Assembly: GCF_001507855.1 (NCBI RefSeq)
Contig: NZ_LGEN01000012.1
Coordinates: 26,089 to 90,088, forward strand
Source of the DNA: Halomonas sp. 54_146
Lineage (GTDB): Bacteria > Pseudomonadota > Gammaproteobacteria > Pseudomonadales > Halomonadaceae
Reading direction: 5' to 3'
DNA length: 64,000 nucleotides
Part shown: piece by piece, positions 25,013 through 33,460 of the stretch
Position numbering within the stretch: position 1 is the stretch's first letter
How the letters are laid out: the number at the start of each line of letters is the position of its first letter
The notes under the pieces: generated by a model
What the model saw: only the letters and a program-made list of their open reading frames with translations
Database searches by the model: none
What the model was told of the DNA's origin: nothing
Translations under genes and position numbers: made by a program

Positions 25013-26169
25013 CGCGCGCCCCCGACGGCCTGGATCGGCATGCCGTCATGGACGGTGTCGGCGACGCTGGCGAGGATGGTTTCTCCGTCCGACAGGCCCG
25101 CGGTCACCTCCACCACATCGCCCAGGCGCTGGCCTGTGCGCAGCCAGCGAAAACGCGCCACACCTTCCTGCAGCACGAACACGCCGTCCAAACCGCCGCG
25201 CCGCACGAGGGCCGTACGCGGCACCGTGACGGCCCGCTTCTCGTCCAGCAGGATTTCGAGACGGCCGAACATTCCCGGCAGCAGGCGCGCGTCCCGCGGC
25301 AGCACGATGTCCACCTCGTAGCGGCGGGTCACGCCATCGCCCGATGGCACCACGCCCCGGACCCGTCCCTTGAAGCGCTCATCGCCCAGCGCGTCGATGC
25401 GCACGGGAATCAAGTCACCGGACTTGATTGCCGCCAGGCTGCGCTCAGGTACGAACGCCTTGAACAGCAAGACCTCACGCGACTCCACCGTCATCAGCGG
25501 CGCGCCGGGAGTGGCCATCTCACCGCTGCGCCGGGCCACCGAGACGACCACGCCATCCACCGGACTGGTGATGGCCACGTAGTTGCGCTGCGCTTGTGCC
25601 GCCGCCAGCGCCGATTGCGCTTGCTCCAGCGTCGCGCGGGTGGTTTCCTCCCGCACCCTGGACTTGCGCAGCGCGTCGGCCGAGATCGCGCCAGCCGGCA
25701 CCAGTTGCGCATTCTGGTTCACGTCGTACTGCGCATCCCGCCAAGCCTCCTGGGCGGCCTGCACGCCGGCGCGTGCCTGCGCGATAGCCGCGTCGATGTC
25801 AGAGGCGTCGATGCGCAACAGCAGGTCGCCGCGCCTGACCGCCTGGCCCTCGCGAACATCGAGCTGGCGAATGAATCCGGTCACGCGCGAAGCTACGTCG
25901 ATGCGTCCGTCAGAGACGACGCTGCCAGTCACATCGTTGGTAACAGGTAATCGTGCCTGCCGTACCACAGCGACTTCTGCAGCCACCGGCGTGGCCACGG
26001 ATCTAGACGAGATTGAGCCATCAGTGCAGGCAGCGAGCAGAAGTACACACATGGACAGCACGGCCACCGTGCACGCCTGCACGCTCCTGCCCGTGCTCAA
26101 AGTGCCAGTCTCCCGGACCGACGGCACGGGTCTATGGAGGTCGAGCGCATAGGTAGTCAAGCGATTCAT
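25009..26169 (-). CDS. RND efflux periplasmic adaptor (membrane fusion protein)
   Basis: 386 aa. Lipoprotein signal (VLSMCVLLLAAC). HlyD-like layout: lipoyl half (IDVASRVTGFIRQLDVREGQ), helical hairpin (about 125-175), second lipoyl half (NYVAITSPVDGVVVSVARRS) and beta-barrel. First gene of the pump operon; overlaps the permease gene by 4 bp. A perfect inverted-repeat operator lies 40 bp upstream (26209-26226). Confidence 0.92.
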   Translation of the reverse strand: MNRLTTYALDLHRPVPSVRETGTLSTGRSVQACTVAVLSMCVLLLAACTDGSISSRSVATPVAAEVAVVRQARLPVTNDVTGSVVSDGRIDVASRVTGFIRQLDVREGQAVRRGDLLLRIDASDIDAAIAQARAGVQAAQEAWRDAQYDVNQNAQLVPAGAISADALRKSRVREETTRATLEQAQSALAAAQAQRNYVAITSPVDGVVVSVARRSGEMATPGAPLMTVESREVLLFKAFVPERSLAAIKSGDLIPVRIDALGDERFKGRVRGVVPSGDGVTRRYEVDIVLPRDARLLPGMFGRLEILLDEKRAVTVPRTALVRRGGLDGVFVLQEGVARFRWLRTGQRLGDVVEVTAGLSDGETILASVADTVHDGMPIQAVGGAR

Positions 26170-26208
26170 GAGTGTCTCGAAGGTCTTGGTTATGTCAGAT
26201 TCTAATAG

Positions 26209-26226
26209 AGTTCGTACGATCGAACT
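26209..26226. promoter_or_regulatory. Putative TetR operator upstream of the RND pump operon
   Basis: AGTTCGTACGATCGAACT: 6-bp arms AGTTCG/CGAACT around a 6-bp centre, within an AT-rich promoter-like region before the MFP start. It differs from the site before tetR at three positions. A paired site in both promoters is the expected layout for a local repressor-pump circuit. Confidence 0.75.
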
Positions 26227-26354
26227 ATATTTTATCGAATAATTTGGTCAAGTGCGGAACGAGCGGATGACCTCCGTGCTCGCTCGATGTTTTCTTGATC
26301 GGAAGGTGTGCAAGCCCTCCGTATCGTGTTGCTAGCTGCGTTTTGTTTACCGCC

Positions 26355-28334
26355 TCAACTGATAGCAGGCCCGCGTGCGCGCCCAATCTCCCAAGACACC
26401 CCGCCACCGCGCACTGTGGCCGCGAGCTGCTGACCCAGCCGCTGTTCGATCACTGGCTTCCACGGCACCAAGCTGAACCCCATGCCGTCATCGAGCATCG
26501 CGTAGCGCCCGCTGGCGAGCATGATGCTGCGCCGGTAGATACCGGCCACGCGCTGGCCGTCGGCCACCGGACGGTGCTCCAAGCCGGATTCGGCGGCAAT
26601 GTCCTTGGCGGCCTGCGCCAGTTCCCGATTGCGCAACGTGCCCAGCAGGTTCCGGGCGAGGATCACGCGCTGCCCGCGCCGCTCGGCCAGCCCTTGTTCG
26701 GTCAGGAAGTCGGCGCGCTGCTGCATGGCCTGCTTGGCCTCGCCGCCAAAGCCCAGGTCGCCCAGGCCCGAGCCGCCAATCAACTGCTGGTCGAGCCAAG
26801 TAGCCCCGATCACGCGGGCCTGCCGCTCGATGGGCAGGTGCGATTTCAGTTCCACGGCCACGCCGCCCAGGCGCTGCGCGTCGTAGCGGCGGCCCTGCTC
26901 GGGCAGGTCGCCCGGCACCTTCCATAGCCCTTCGGCCACGCGCTCCACGATGCCGGCCCGGCGCAGGGCTTCCAGTCGGCGGACGTGGGCCGCGACGACT
27001 TCCTGCGGATCGCGGCCGGGCACAGCCTGACCCCGCGCCACGGCAAGGTGATGGTCGGTGCGGTACAGGCCACCGCTCGCCAGCGCGGCGATGTTGCGGT
27101 CGGCTGCCCGCACGTCGGCAGATCCCTTCACCTCCACCACGGCGCCGGCCGGGTAGTTCGCCAACTCGTCGCGGGCGTTGAGCGCGACGTAGTGGGCCTT
27201 GCCGTCCACGCCGTCGATGACCAGATAGCCCCGGTCGCGCAGCTCGTCGGCCAGCCCCTTCGCGGCCACCCGGCCGAGAATGGTTCGGCCATCGTCCCCA
27301 GGCTCGAACACCGCCAGCTCGCGCGGCTCGCCGCGCATGGCCCGCTGCATGGTGCGGATGATGTCGCCACGCTCGCCCAGGGCGCGCAGGGTCTCTTCCG
27401 CGTCGGCATAGACGGCCCAGGTGCCGGGCTGTATTTCGTCGGCCAGGCCCAGGCGCTGCAAGCGTTGCAGGCGGCCGATTAGCAGCAGGCGCTGGCGTTG
27501 CAGCCGCGGTTCGTTGAAGCGTTCGATCTGCACTCGGCCGTCCTCGCCGACCTCGCGTTGCAGGGTGCGATCCAGGCTCGTCCACCGCTCCTGCTCCACC
27601 TCGCGCTGCAAGGTCTGCTGGATCTCCAGTTCGGTGCGCGGCCCCAGCCATTCGGTCGCCAGTTCGGCGGCGCGATGGCGAAAGCCTTGCGCGATGTAGT
27701 CGCCCGAGATGATGAGGTCTTTGCCAGTGTCGTCACGCCCGCGCACGATCAGGTGAGTGTGCGGGTTGTCGGTGTTCCAGTGATCTACCGCCGCCCAATC
27801 CAGCCGCGTGCCCAGGTCGGCTTCCATGCGATTCATCAGGTGCCGGGTGTAGGTGCGCAGGTCGTCCAGCTCGGCGCCGTCCTCCGGGGAAACGATGAAG
27901 CGGAAATGGTGCCGGTCGTCGGCGGCCCGCTCCTTGAAGGCGTCGAGGTCGGCTTCGTCGGTTTGCGGCCCGTAGGCTCGGCCCGGCTCGCCATCGCGGC
28001 CCGCGCCATCGCGCTCGATGTAGCGCAGGTGCTTGGCGAGCGATTGCGGGCTGGCATTGCGCTGATTGACCAGCAGCGTCTTGATGGTTACACGCCGCGA
28101 CAAGGGCGTGAGCTTCGCGCCCGCGAAGCGCGCCGCCGTATGGCCGCGCCCCAAGCGCGAACCGGGGCGCTGGCCGGCGCGTGCGCCGCTGCCACCGGCT
28201 GCGGAATTGCGCATAGAGGACTTGCCGCCGCTGGCCTTGCCCGCCTGCTTGAGCACCTTGGAAACGAAGCCCTGGCCCCGGTTCTTCGGGGCACTGGGGC
28301 GCACGCGGAAATCGTCGTCGCGGCGGTCGCTCAT
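26355..28334 (-). CDS. Conjugative relaxase of Tn4371 type (HUH nuclease with DUF3363)
   Basis: 659 aa; the ATG at 28334 has GGAG seven bases upstream. Nicks oriT and pilots the strand in transfer. The metal-binding HUH region is clear (DHWNTDNPHTHLIVRGRDDT), preceded by HFRFIVSPEDGAELDDLRTY. The C-terminal half is the DUF3363 region found with this relaxase class (MOBP/VirD2-like). Length is normal and the C terminus looks complete. It is separated from traG by the cargo block, a known insertion site in this ICE family. Confidence 0.93.
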   Translation of the reverse strand: MSDRRDDDFRVRPSAPKNRGQGFVSKVLKQAGKASGGKSSMRNSAAGGSGARAGQRPGSRLGRGHTAARFAGAKLTPLSRRVTIKTLLVNQRNASPQSLAKHLRYIERDGAGRDGEPGRAYGPQTDEADLDAFKERAADDRHHFRFIVSPEDGAELDDLRTYTRHLMNRMEADLGTRLDWAAVDHWNTDNPHTHLIVRGRDDTGKDLIISGDYIAQGFRHRAAELATEWLGPRTELEIQQTLQREVEQERWTSLDRTLQREVGEDGRVQIERFNEPRLQRQRLLLIGRLQRLQRLGLADEIQPGTWAVYADAEETLRALGERGDIIRTMQRAMRGEPRELAVFEPGDDGRTILGRVAAKGLADELRDRGYLVIDGVDGKAHYVALNARDELANYPAGAVVEVKGSADVRAADRNIAALASGGLYRTDHHLAVARGQAVPGRDPQEVVAAHVRRLEALRRAGIVERVAEGLWKVPGDLPEQGRRYDAQRLGGVAVELKSHLPIERQARVIGATWLDQQLIGGSGLGDLGFGGEAKQAMQQRADFLTEQGLAERRGQRVILARNLLGTLRNRELAQAAKDIAAESGLEHRPVADGQRVAGIYRRSIMLASGRYAMLDDGMGFSLVPWKPVIEQRLGQQLAATVRGGGVSWEIGRARGPAIS

Positions 28335-28346
28335 GGCAGTCTCCAA

Positions 28347-28782
28347 GGAAAGCTATGGCGTGCCACGGCGTGCGAAGCACGCGGGCCGCCCTGTCTTGGC
28401 GCGGACTTCGCGCCACAAGCGGCACGGCGGCGAAGCCGCTGTGTGCCGCGCCACCCCCACGTGCAGACTGGCTTTCGACGCGGCCCTGTGCCGCGTCCTT
28501 TTGTCTTGCCTTCCGCCTTTGCCCTTCGCTGTCGCTCCGGGCGTCGGCGGCCCGGCGGCGCTGCGCTGCTTGCAACCCGCCCGCCGGCGAACGCGCCAAT
28601 GGCTGCAGGCCGGGCGCGTTCGAGGCAAGACGCCTGCACGTTGGACGGCTGCGCCGGATGTTGCGCGAGGCGCGGCGCGGATGCGCCCGCGCTGCACGCG
28701 CGACGACACGGCGGCAGCCACCGGAACGACATGCCCGATGGCACGATGAGATGCACGGCAACGTGCAGCGAATCGGCGGCCA
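28347..28782. other. Non-coding region with clustered inverted repeats, candidate oriT
   Basis: 436 bp, very GC-rich, without a convincing gene. It carries a run of perfect inverted repeats: GCGTGC/GCACGC (28368-28382), TGGCGCG/CGCGCCA (28397-28415), GCGGC/GCCGC nested in GGCAC/GTGCC (28421-28447), GACGCGGC/GCCGCGTC (28477-28497) and TGCACG/CGTGCA (28752-28767). Position directly before the relaxase gene and this secondary structure fit an origin of transfer or relaxase-operon control region. I found no RP4-type nick sequence. Confidence 0.45.
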
Positions 28783-29382
28783 TCATGGGCGTGTTTCCAG
28801 CCAGACCGGATACGCGACGCCGATCACGGCGGATGCGCTGACCGGCCCGAAATAGCGGCTGTCGAACGACGCTGGATTGGTCACGCTCAACAGGAACAGC
28901 TCGCCCGATTCGAGGCGGCGGCAAAGCTGCAAGGATGGCAGCGGCCGGCCCAGCCGGTCGGCAGGCAGCGCGGCGGCCGCAGGCACGCCGTCGATGCGTA
29001 CCTGCCCGGCGACGATGCAAACGTGTTGCGGCGCGACCGCGCCCACACGTTTGAGCAGCGGAACGCGGGTCGGCAGGTAGCCGCGCTGCGCAGCCAGCAT
29101 GGCGGCCCTGTCGGGCAGCGGCACCAGCACGATGCTGTCCACGGACAACGGACGTGGCAGCGAGGCGGTGCGCGGGTCGAACGGTTCGATGCGATACCAG
29201 CCGACCGCCACGCTGTCGGACGGGTTGTAGGTCAGACGCGGCAGCGGCGACACGAAAGCCGCCCAGGCCAGCGCAGCGAGGCCGACGGCGGCGAAGCCCG
29301 CCAGCACGATGCGAACGCGCAGGCGCGAGCGAGGTTGCGGCGCGACTTCGTGCGTGCATGGGGTGTTGGATTGGGTCGTCAT
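28783..29382 (-). CDS. traF: TraF-like conjugal transfer peptidase (S26 family)
   Basis: 199 aa. Signal-peptidase-like protease that in related systems matures or cyclises the TrbC pilin. One N-terminal membrane helix (about 22-45) is followed by the catalytic Ser region (YNPSDSVAVGWYRI) and the Lys region (VPLLKRVGAVAPQHVCI), then a C-terminal SRYFGPVSASAVIGVAYP motif. Start overlaps the DUF2840 gene stop by ATGA. Confidence 0.92.
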   Translation of the reverse strand: MTTQSNTPCTHEVAPQPRSRLRVRIVLAGFAAVGLAALAWAAFVSPLPRLTYNPSDSVAVGWYRIEPFDPRTASLPRPLSVDSIVLVPLPDRAAMLAAQRGYLPTRVPLLKRVGAVAPQHVCIVAGQVRIDGVPAAAALPADRLGRPLPSLQLCRRLESGELFLLSVTNPASFDSRYFGPVSASAVIGVAYPVWLETRP

Positions 29383-29936
29383 GGCAGCGCCTTTCCGGCC
29401 AGCCAGGCGGCGTGCCGCTCGGCGGTGTATTCGGGCAGCGCCAGGCGGGCCGCCAGACGGTTGCCCAGCGTGCGCCAGTACGCTGGCGACACGTCGATGG
29501 CGGCGATGCCTTGCCCTTCGATGCCGTCGATGCGTTCCAGCACGGCACGCACCGCGTTTTCGCCTTCGGCGTGCAGCAGCAGGCGTGCGCCGGGCCGCAC
29601 GCCGGGGATGCGCTGCATGTCGTCCAGCGGCGTGGCGGCTTGCATCACCATGAGCTGCCAGCGGATCGTGCCGTAGTCGTTTGCTTCCCAGCGCACGCGG
29701 CAGAACATTGCACGCGGCAGGAACACCGCGCAGCGCCGCCAGCGGTCGAGCCGCAACGTGCGTGCCGGTTCGCCGAAACGCAGGTAGAGCTTGAAGCGCG
29801 GTTCGATGTAGGCGAGCGATACGCGCGTCAGCGGCACGCTGCCGGCCTGGCCGGCGAGCGTCGAAAGCGAAGGCGGCGGCGCAGCAGCCGGTGCAGCCGT
29901 CGCCGCGTGAGCGGCAGGCAAGGCGGATGCGTTCAT
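29379..29936 (-). CDS. DUF2840 protein of the ICE core
   Basis: 185 aa from the ATG at 29936 (ATGA overlap with the previous gene). Ala/Pro-rich start, then a compact domain (RVSLAYIEPRFKLYLRFGEP, FCRVRWEANDYGTIRWQLMV, YWRTLGNRLAARLALPEYTA) matching the DUF2840 proteins always found between parB-like and traF genes in Tn4371-type ICEs. Function unknown; conservation and coupling point to transfer or maintenance. Confidence 0.85.
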   Translation of the reverse strand: MNASALPAAHAATAAPAAAPPPSLSTLAGQAGSVPLTRVSLAYIEPRFKLYLRFGEPARTLRLDRWRRCAVFLPRAMFCRVRWEANDYGTIRWQLMVMQAATPLDDMQRIPGVRPGARLLLHAEGENAVRAVLERIDGIEGQGIAAIDVSPAYWRTLGNRLAARLALPEYTAERHAAWLAGKALP

Positions 29937-30196
29937 GGCAGGTTCTCCGGGCGCTTGTCGGGGAACTCCCGTTCCAGCAAGCCGCGCAGCAACTCGGCCA
30001 CGGTCACGCCCTGGCCGAAGGCGGCGATCTTGATGCGTGCACGTAGCGCGGGCGTCACGTCGAGCGTCAGGCGGGCCGTATAAAGGTCGCCCTTGTTGAG
30101 CGCATCGGCATCGCCCTGGCGAATCCACGCCTCGGCGTGCGGATTCGCGGGCGGACGTGCGCCGATGCCGACGCGCTTGCTGCGCGGGATGCTCAT
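29933..30196 (-). CDS. Small ParB-like ribbon-helix-helix partition partner
   Basis: 87 aa from the ATG at 30196, overlapping the parA stop by ATGA. The C-terminal half (YTARLTLDVTPALRARIKIA, then QGVTVAELLRGLLEREFPDK) reads as a ribbon-helix-helix DNA-binding fold. Directly downstream of a ParA ATPase, it is the likely centromere-binding partner. Assignment rests on fold and position. Confidence 0.78.
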   Translation of the reverse strand: MSIPRSKRVGIGARPPANPHAEAWIRQGDADALNKGDLYTARLTLDVTPALRARIKIAAFGQGVTVAELLRGLLEREFPDKRPENLP

Positions 30197-30831
30197 GTCG
30201 GCCACCGCAGCAGTTCATCGGTGAGCACGGCGATCTCGCGGGCGGCGGCGCTGTCGGGCGCCGTCTCGCGGGCGAGCCGGCCAGCGGCCACGCTGTCGGC
30301 GAAGACGATGCGCTGGCGCACTTCGCTGCGCAGCGCCGGCAGCGGCTGTTCGGCCAGCGATTGCCGCGCTTCCCTGCCGATGATGGTGGTGCTGACGCGC
30401 CGGTTGATGACGAAGGCCGCGTGCAGCGCAGGCCGGAACACCTGCGCTTCGCGGATCAGCGCCACCATCTCGGCGCTGGCCCACAGGTCATACGGACTGG
30501 GCTGCACGGGAATCAGCACGCGCTCGGCCGCCAGCAGCGCGGAACGCGCCAATGCGGCGATGCGCGGCGGGCCGTCGATGATGACGTGATCGGCGCGGCG
30601 GGCCAGCTCCGGCGCTTCCTGATGCAGCGTCTCGCGGGCGAGGCCCACGGTGCTGAACAGCCGGGGCAAGCCCTGCTGGCTTCTGCGCTGCGTCCAGTCC
30701 AGTGAGGAACCCTGCGGGTCGGCATCCAGCAGGATGACGTGCAGACCGCGCATCGCCAGTTCGCCCGCGATGTGCGTGGCGAGCGTGGTCTTGCCGACGC
30801 CGCCTTTCTGATTGAGAAGCGCGAAGATCAT
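30193..30831 (-). CDS. parA: ParA-family partition ATPase
   Basis: 212 aa from the ATG at 30831. Deviant Walker A (LNQKGGVGKTTLATHIAGEL) at residues 6-14, LLDADPQGSSLDW and the VIIDGPPR Walker B region mark a small ParA/Soj-like ATPase. Lies between the iteron region and the parB-like gene; probably stabilises the excised ICE. Confidence 0.92.
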   Translation of the reverse strand: MIFALLNQKGGVGKTTLATHIAGELAMRGLHVILLDADPQGSSLDWTQRRSQQGLPRLFSTVGLARETLHQEAPELARRADHVIIDGPPRIAALARSALLAAERVLIPVQPSPYDLWASAEMVALIREAQVFRPALHAAFVINRRVSTTIIGREARQSLAEQPLPALRSEVRQRIVFADSVAAGRLARETAPDSAAAREIAVLTDELLRWPT

Positions 30832-31007
30832 GACGCGGCCTCCCATGCTGGAAAGCCGGGATTCGCCTGCCCTGCAAAACGCTGTTCGCTGTGCCGTTTG
30901 GCGGTTGTCCACCGAAACGGTGCGCTTCTACTAAAAGTTAGAGATTTATAGTTAGGTAAGTTAGAGAGGCTGAAAACCCGCGCCATTACTGGCTTTGCGG
31001 CGTTTTC

Positions 31008-31072
31008 GTACTCCTGATAGCACGATAGGCGTACTCCCGATAGCACGATACCGGGTACTCCTGATAGCACGA
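31008..31072. repeat. Three iterons between repA and parA, candidate origin of replication
   Basis: Three copies of the 18-mer GTACTCCYGATAGCACGA at 31008-31025, 31031-31048 and 31055-31072 (start-to-start 23 and 24 bp; the middle copy has C at Y). Next to them is an AT-rich stretch with three GTTAG words (30937-30943, 30951-30955, 30960-30966). Helical-turn spacing beside a RepA gene is the signature of an iteron origin or of repA/parA autoregulation. Confidence 0.82.
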
Positions 31073-31096
31073 GGCCGTCCACAGCTTTTCCCGCAG

Positions 31097-31942
31097 TTAT
31101 CCCCGTGCCGTATGCAGCACGGGCCGGAAGGTCAGCAGTTCGGTGTTGTCGTCCGGCATGCGCTCGATGCCGAGGACGTAGCCGGGTAACGACTGCCGTG
31201 CCACCAGCACGCGCAGGTCGTAGGCGAAGTCCGAGAAGCGAGCCGCGCTGCCGGATTTGCGATGCAGATGCCGGAAGTCGAATTGCCAGCCGTGTTCCTG
31301 CCGCCCGCCGTGCTTGCGTACCAAGCGGTACAGCCAGCGTTCGATGCCGCCCTTCAAGCGGAAATAAGCCGGGTCGATGGTCAGCACCAGGGCGGCGTCG
31401 AGCACGCCGGCATAGAACCAGTCCGGCAGGATCAGCTCGATGCCCAGCGGCGTGCCGCTGGCATCGGCCAGTTCGCGCCATTCGTTGATCCACGAAAAGC
31501 GATGCAAGCGCCTGCCCGTGGTTTCTCGGATGGACGTGGCCACACTGGTCGATTGCAGCCGGTCGAGCGCCGCTTTCAGGCGCAGGTAGTCGTTGAGGGA
31601 TGTGCCGCGCCCGATGAAGCGCAGGATCTCGTAGGGCGTGGCGTGTATCCAGCGCGACGGGCGAATGCCCGCGTCGCGTGCCTCCACGATCTGCGAGGCC
31701 GCCCAAATCAAAACGTCGGCATCCCATATCGTGGCGATGCCGTGCTCGGCCGTGCCTTCCACGCGGATGGTGATGTTCCCGCTGCGGAAGTCGATCGGCG
31801 CGATGCGCCGCGACTTCGCCAGCGAGAAGAATGGAAAGGCCATCAAGTCCTGGCTGTCGCGTGGCGCCATGTCGCCCGGCAGCGCGCGGAACAGGTCGAG
31901 CTGTTCGCACTGCGGCAAGGCTTGCCCTGGAGGGCCGGACAT
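31097..31942 (-). CDS. repA: RepA-like replication initiator protein
   Basis: 281 aa from the ATG at 31942; a GTG at 31954 is an equally possible start. Plasmid-type replication initiator of the RPA family (DLMAFPFFSLAKSRRIAPID, IHATPYEILRFIGRGTSLND, TTGRRLHRFSWINEW). Initiators of this type bind iterons; three lie 25 bp beyond its stop. It should allow the excised ICE circle to replicate transiently. Confidence 0.9.
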   Translation of the reverse strand: MSGPPGQALPQCEQLDLFRALPGDMAPRDSQDLMAFPFFSLAKSRRIAPIDFRSGNITIRVEGTAEHGIATIWDADVLIWAASQIVEARDAGIRPSRWIHATPYEILRFIGRGTSLNDYLRLKAALDRLQSTSVATSIRETTGRRLHRFSWINEWRELADASGTPLGIELILPDWFYAGVLDAALVLTIDPAYFRLKGGIERWLYRLVRKHGGRQEHGWQFDFRHLHRKSGSAARFSDFAYDLRVLVARQSLPGYVLGIERMPDDNTELLTFRPVLHTARG

Positions 31943-31968
31943 GGCGAAGGCCACCCACGCGCCGACGA

Positions 31969-32253
31969 TCAGCGGCCATCACGGTAGTCACCCGCGTGGC
32001 GTTCGGCGTATTCCGGGTCGGATGTAGCCTCGTAGCTGCGCTGGTCGGCCCAGGCATCGAGGTCGCTTACTGCGTACATGACGCGGCGACCGAACTTGCG
32101 GAACTTCGGGCCACCGCCGATCACGCGCTGCTTCTCCAGCGTGCGAGGACTGAGGCGCAGATACTCGGCGGCTTCGTCGTTGGTCAGGTAGCGTTGGGGC
32201 TGCGAGGGCGCAGCGACAGTAGCGGCGGCAGGCCGCAAGGGAGAGGGTCGCAT
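31969..32253 (-). CDS. AlpA-like helix-turn-helix regulator
   Basis: 94 aa from the ATG at 32253, which has GGAGG eight bases upstream. The MerR/excisionase-type helix-turn-helix is clear (YLTNDEAAEYLRLSPRTLEK, GGPKFRKFGRRVMYAVSDLD). Small AlpA-like proteins at this place, just before repA, are universal in the Tn4371 core. It may act as excisionase or repA regulator; the sequence does not decide. Confidence 0.88.
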   Translation of the reverse strand: MRPSPLRPAAATVAAPSQPQRYLTNDEAAEYLRLSPRTLEKQRVIGGGPKFRKFGRRVMYAVSDLDAWADQRSYEATSDPEYAERHAGDYRDGR

Positions 32254-32367
32254 GGGGTGTACCTCCATCAAGCCCGGCCACACCACGCGGCCGGATAGAG
32301 GCACTTTCAAGAAAGCAAGGCTTCTTGCTAAGGGACGATTTGCAGGGGGCGCGAAACGTCCCCCCTC

Positions 32368-33138
32368 CTAATGCGACGGGAACGGCGGAAGCTGTGCCAG
32401 GCGGCGGTAGCCGCCGCGCATCAGGCTATTGCCCCGGCGTACCAAGCGACGCACGCGGGCACGCAAGGCGCTGTCGGCGTGCCAGTCGTCCGCGACGACA
32501 TCAGCACCGAACAGCCCTTCGGCCACCTCGCGCAAGGACGCACCGGCCAGGGTGGCGTCGAGCGCCTGCAAGGTGTGCAGTTCCAGCAAGTTCGACAGGG
32601 AGGGCCGAGGTCCTGTCAGCGCGACAGGAGGGATGCCGGTGACGGTTGCCAACTTACCCAGCGAGGCCGACAACACCTGGCAGCGTGCGCGGGACGTGCC
32701 GGATGCTCGAATGGCATAGGCGTAAGCCATGCCATCGGCCAGGTCGGGCGCCAAAGCGAAGTGCAGACAGGCACCCGGCCAGCGGGCCACCAGTATCAAT
32801 CGCCGCCCATCATGGATCAGGTGCTTGTGGCCCGGAAGGCGCCAAAGCGTGAAGACTTCCGTATCGAGCGGTGGGTCGACATCTGGATAGAGTTGGAGTA
32901 CTGCATCGTGATCGGGAAACCAAGCTGGATGCGCTTCGCGCGCATCCACCGCCGGGTTTTCCAGCAGGCGTAAGCCCCAGCGCAGCGCCGCGTCCGACCG
33001 GCGCCGACGGCGTAGCCAGTCTTGGCGATAGTCAGGATGACGGCGCAGGTATTCCCACGCCAGCGCGGGGCCATCTAAGTGCAGAGCATAGAGATAGGCC
33101 GCCGCTGGATACCAATACTCAGAGCTGCGATCAGCCAT
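32368..33138 (-). CDS. DUF2285 protein with transcriptional-regulator-like N terminus
   Basis: 256 aa. N-terminal region ADRSSEYWYPAAAYLYALHL with AWEYLRRHPDYRQDW (DUF6499-like) and C-terminal DUF2285 (LEVAEGLFGADVVADDW-type segment, ALRARVRRLVRRGNSLMRGG), which has a predicted helix-turn-helix. Conserved regulator-like gene of ICE cores of this type. Upstream 33139-33460 should hold its promoter. Confidence 0.85.
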   Translation of the reverse strand: MADRSSEYWYPAAAYLYALHLDGPALAWEYLRRHPDYRQDWLRRRRRSDAALRWGLRLLENPAVDAREAHPAWFPDHDAVLQLYPDVDPPLDTEVFTLWRLPGHKHLIHDGRRLILVARWPGACLHFALAPDLADGMAYAYAIRASGTSRARCQVLSASLGKLATVTGIPPVALTGPRPSLSNLLELHTLQALDATLAGASLREVAEGLFGADVVADDWHADSALRARVRRLVRRGNSLMRGGYRRLAQLPPFPSH

Positions 33139-33460
33139 GGCGCAACCTCCCTCGGCTTGAGGTACGTCGCCACGGCGGATACTCGTGCTATGGAGCGATC
33201 ATCAGAATGTCATGGGTCCAACGATAAACTGTTAGTGTCAAGACCGATTGGCTCCGAGCTATTGCAAGTTTCGTCCGAATGCGACGGCGGCCTGCCCCAA
33301 AATGGCGTGCCGCATCGGCCAGCCTGCCAAAAGCCGCACCAGACATCATGACCGTTTCGATCAGGTGCGCACCATTTCTATGCAAGGCCGGCCATTGAGA
33401 CCCAACCGGTCTGAGGCCAGACCCAAAAAGACACAATGCGCTGGCGTTGTCTCTGATTGT
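33139..33460. other. Intergenic region, probable promoter of the DUF2285/repA operon
   Basis: 322 bp. A TTGACA occurs on the minus strand (33235-33240), but no strong -10 stands 17 bp away. A possible 82-aa minus-strand frame at 33188-33436 has no recognisable domain, no good ribosome-binding site and overlaps the promoter area, so I do not call it. Otherwise nothing is seen. Confidence 0.4.

Noticed and set aside
28347..28782. RP4-type nick site
   Set aside because: No match to the YATCCTG-type core on either strand by eye, so the oriT call rests only on structure and position.
28331..29548. 405-aa minus-strand frame over the relaxase-traF gap
   Set aside because: Out of frame with traF, Arg/Ala/Pro-rich, no ribosome-binding site; the gap is better read as structured non-coding DNA.
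31008..31072. CRISPR array
   Set aside because: Only three repeats with 5-6 bp spacers and no cas genes; spacing and position fit iterons.
33188..33436. 82-aa minus-strand frame upstream of the DUF2285 gene
   Set aside because: No domain, no good start signal, lies in the likely promoter region.
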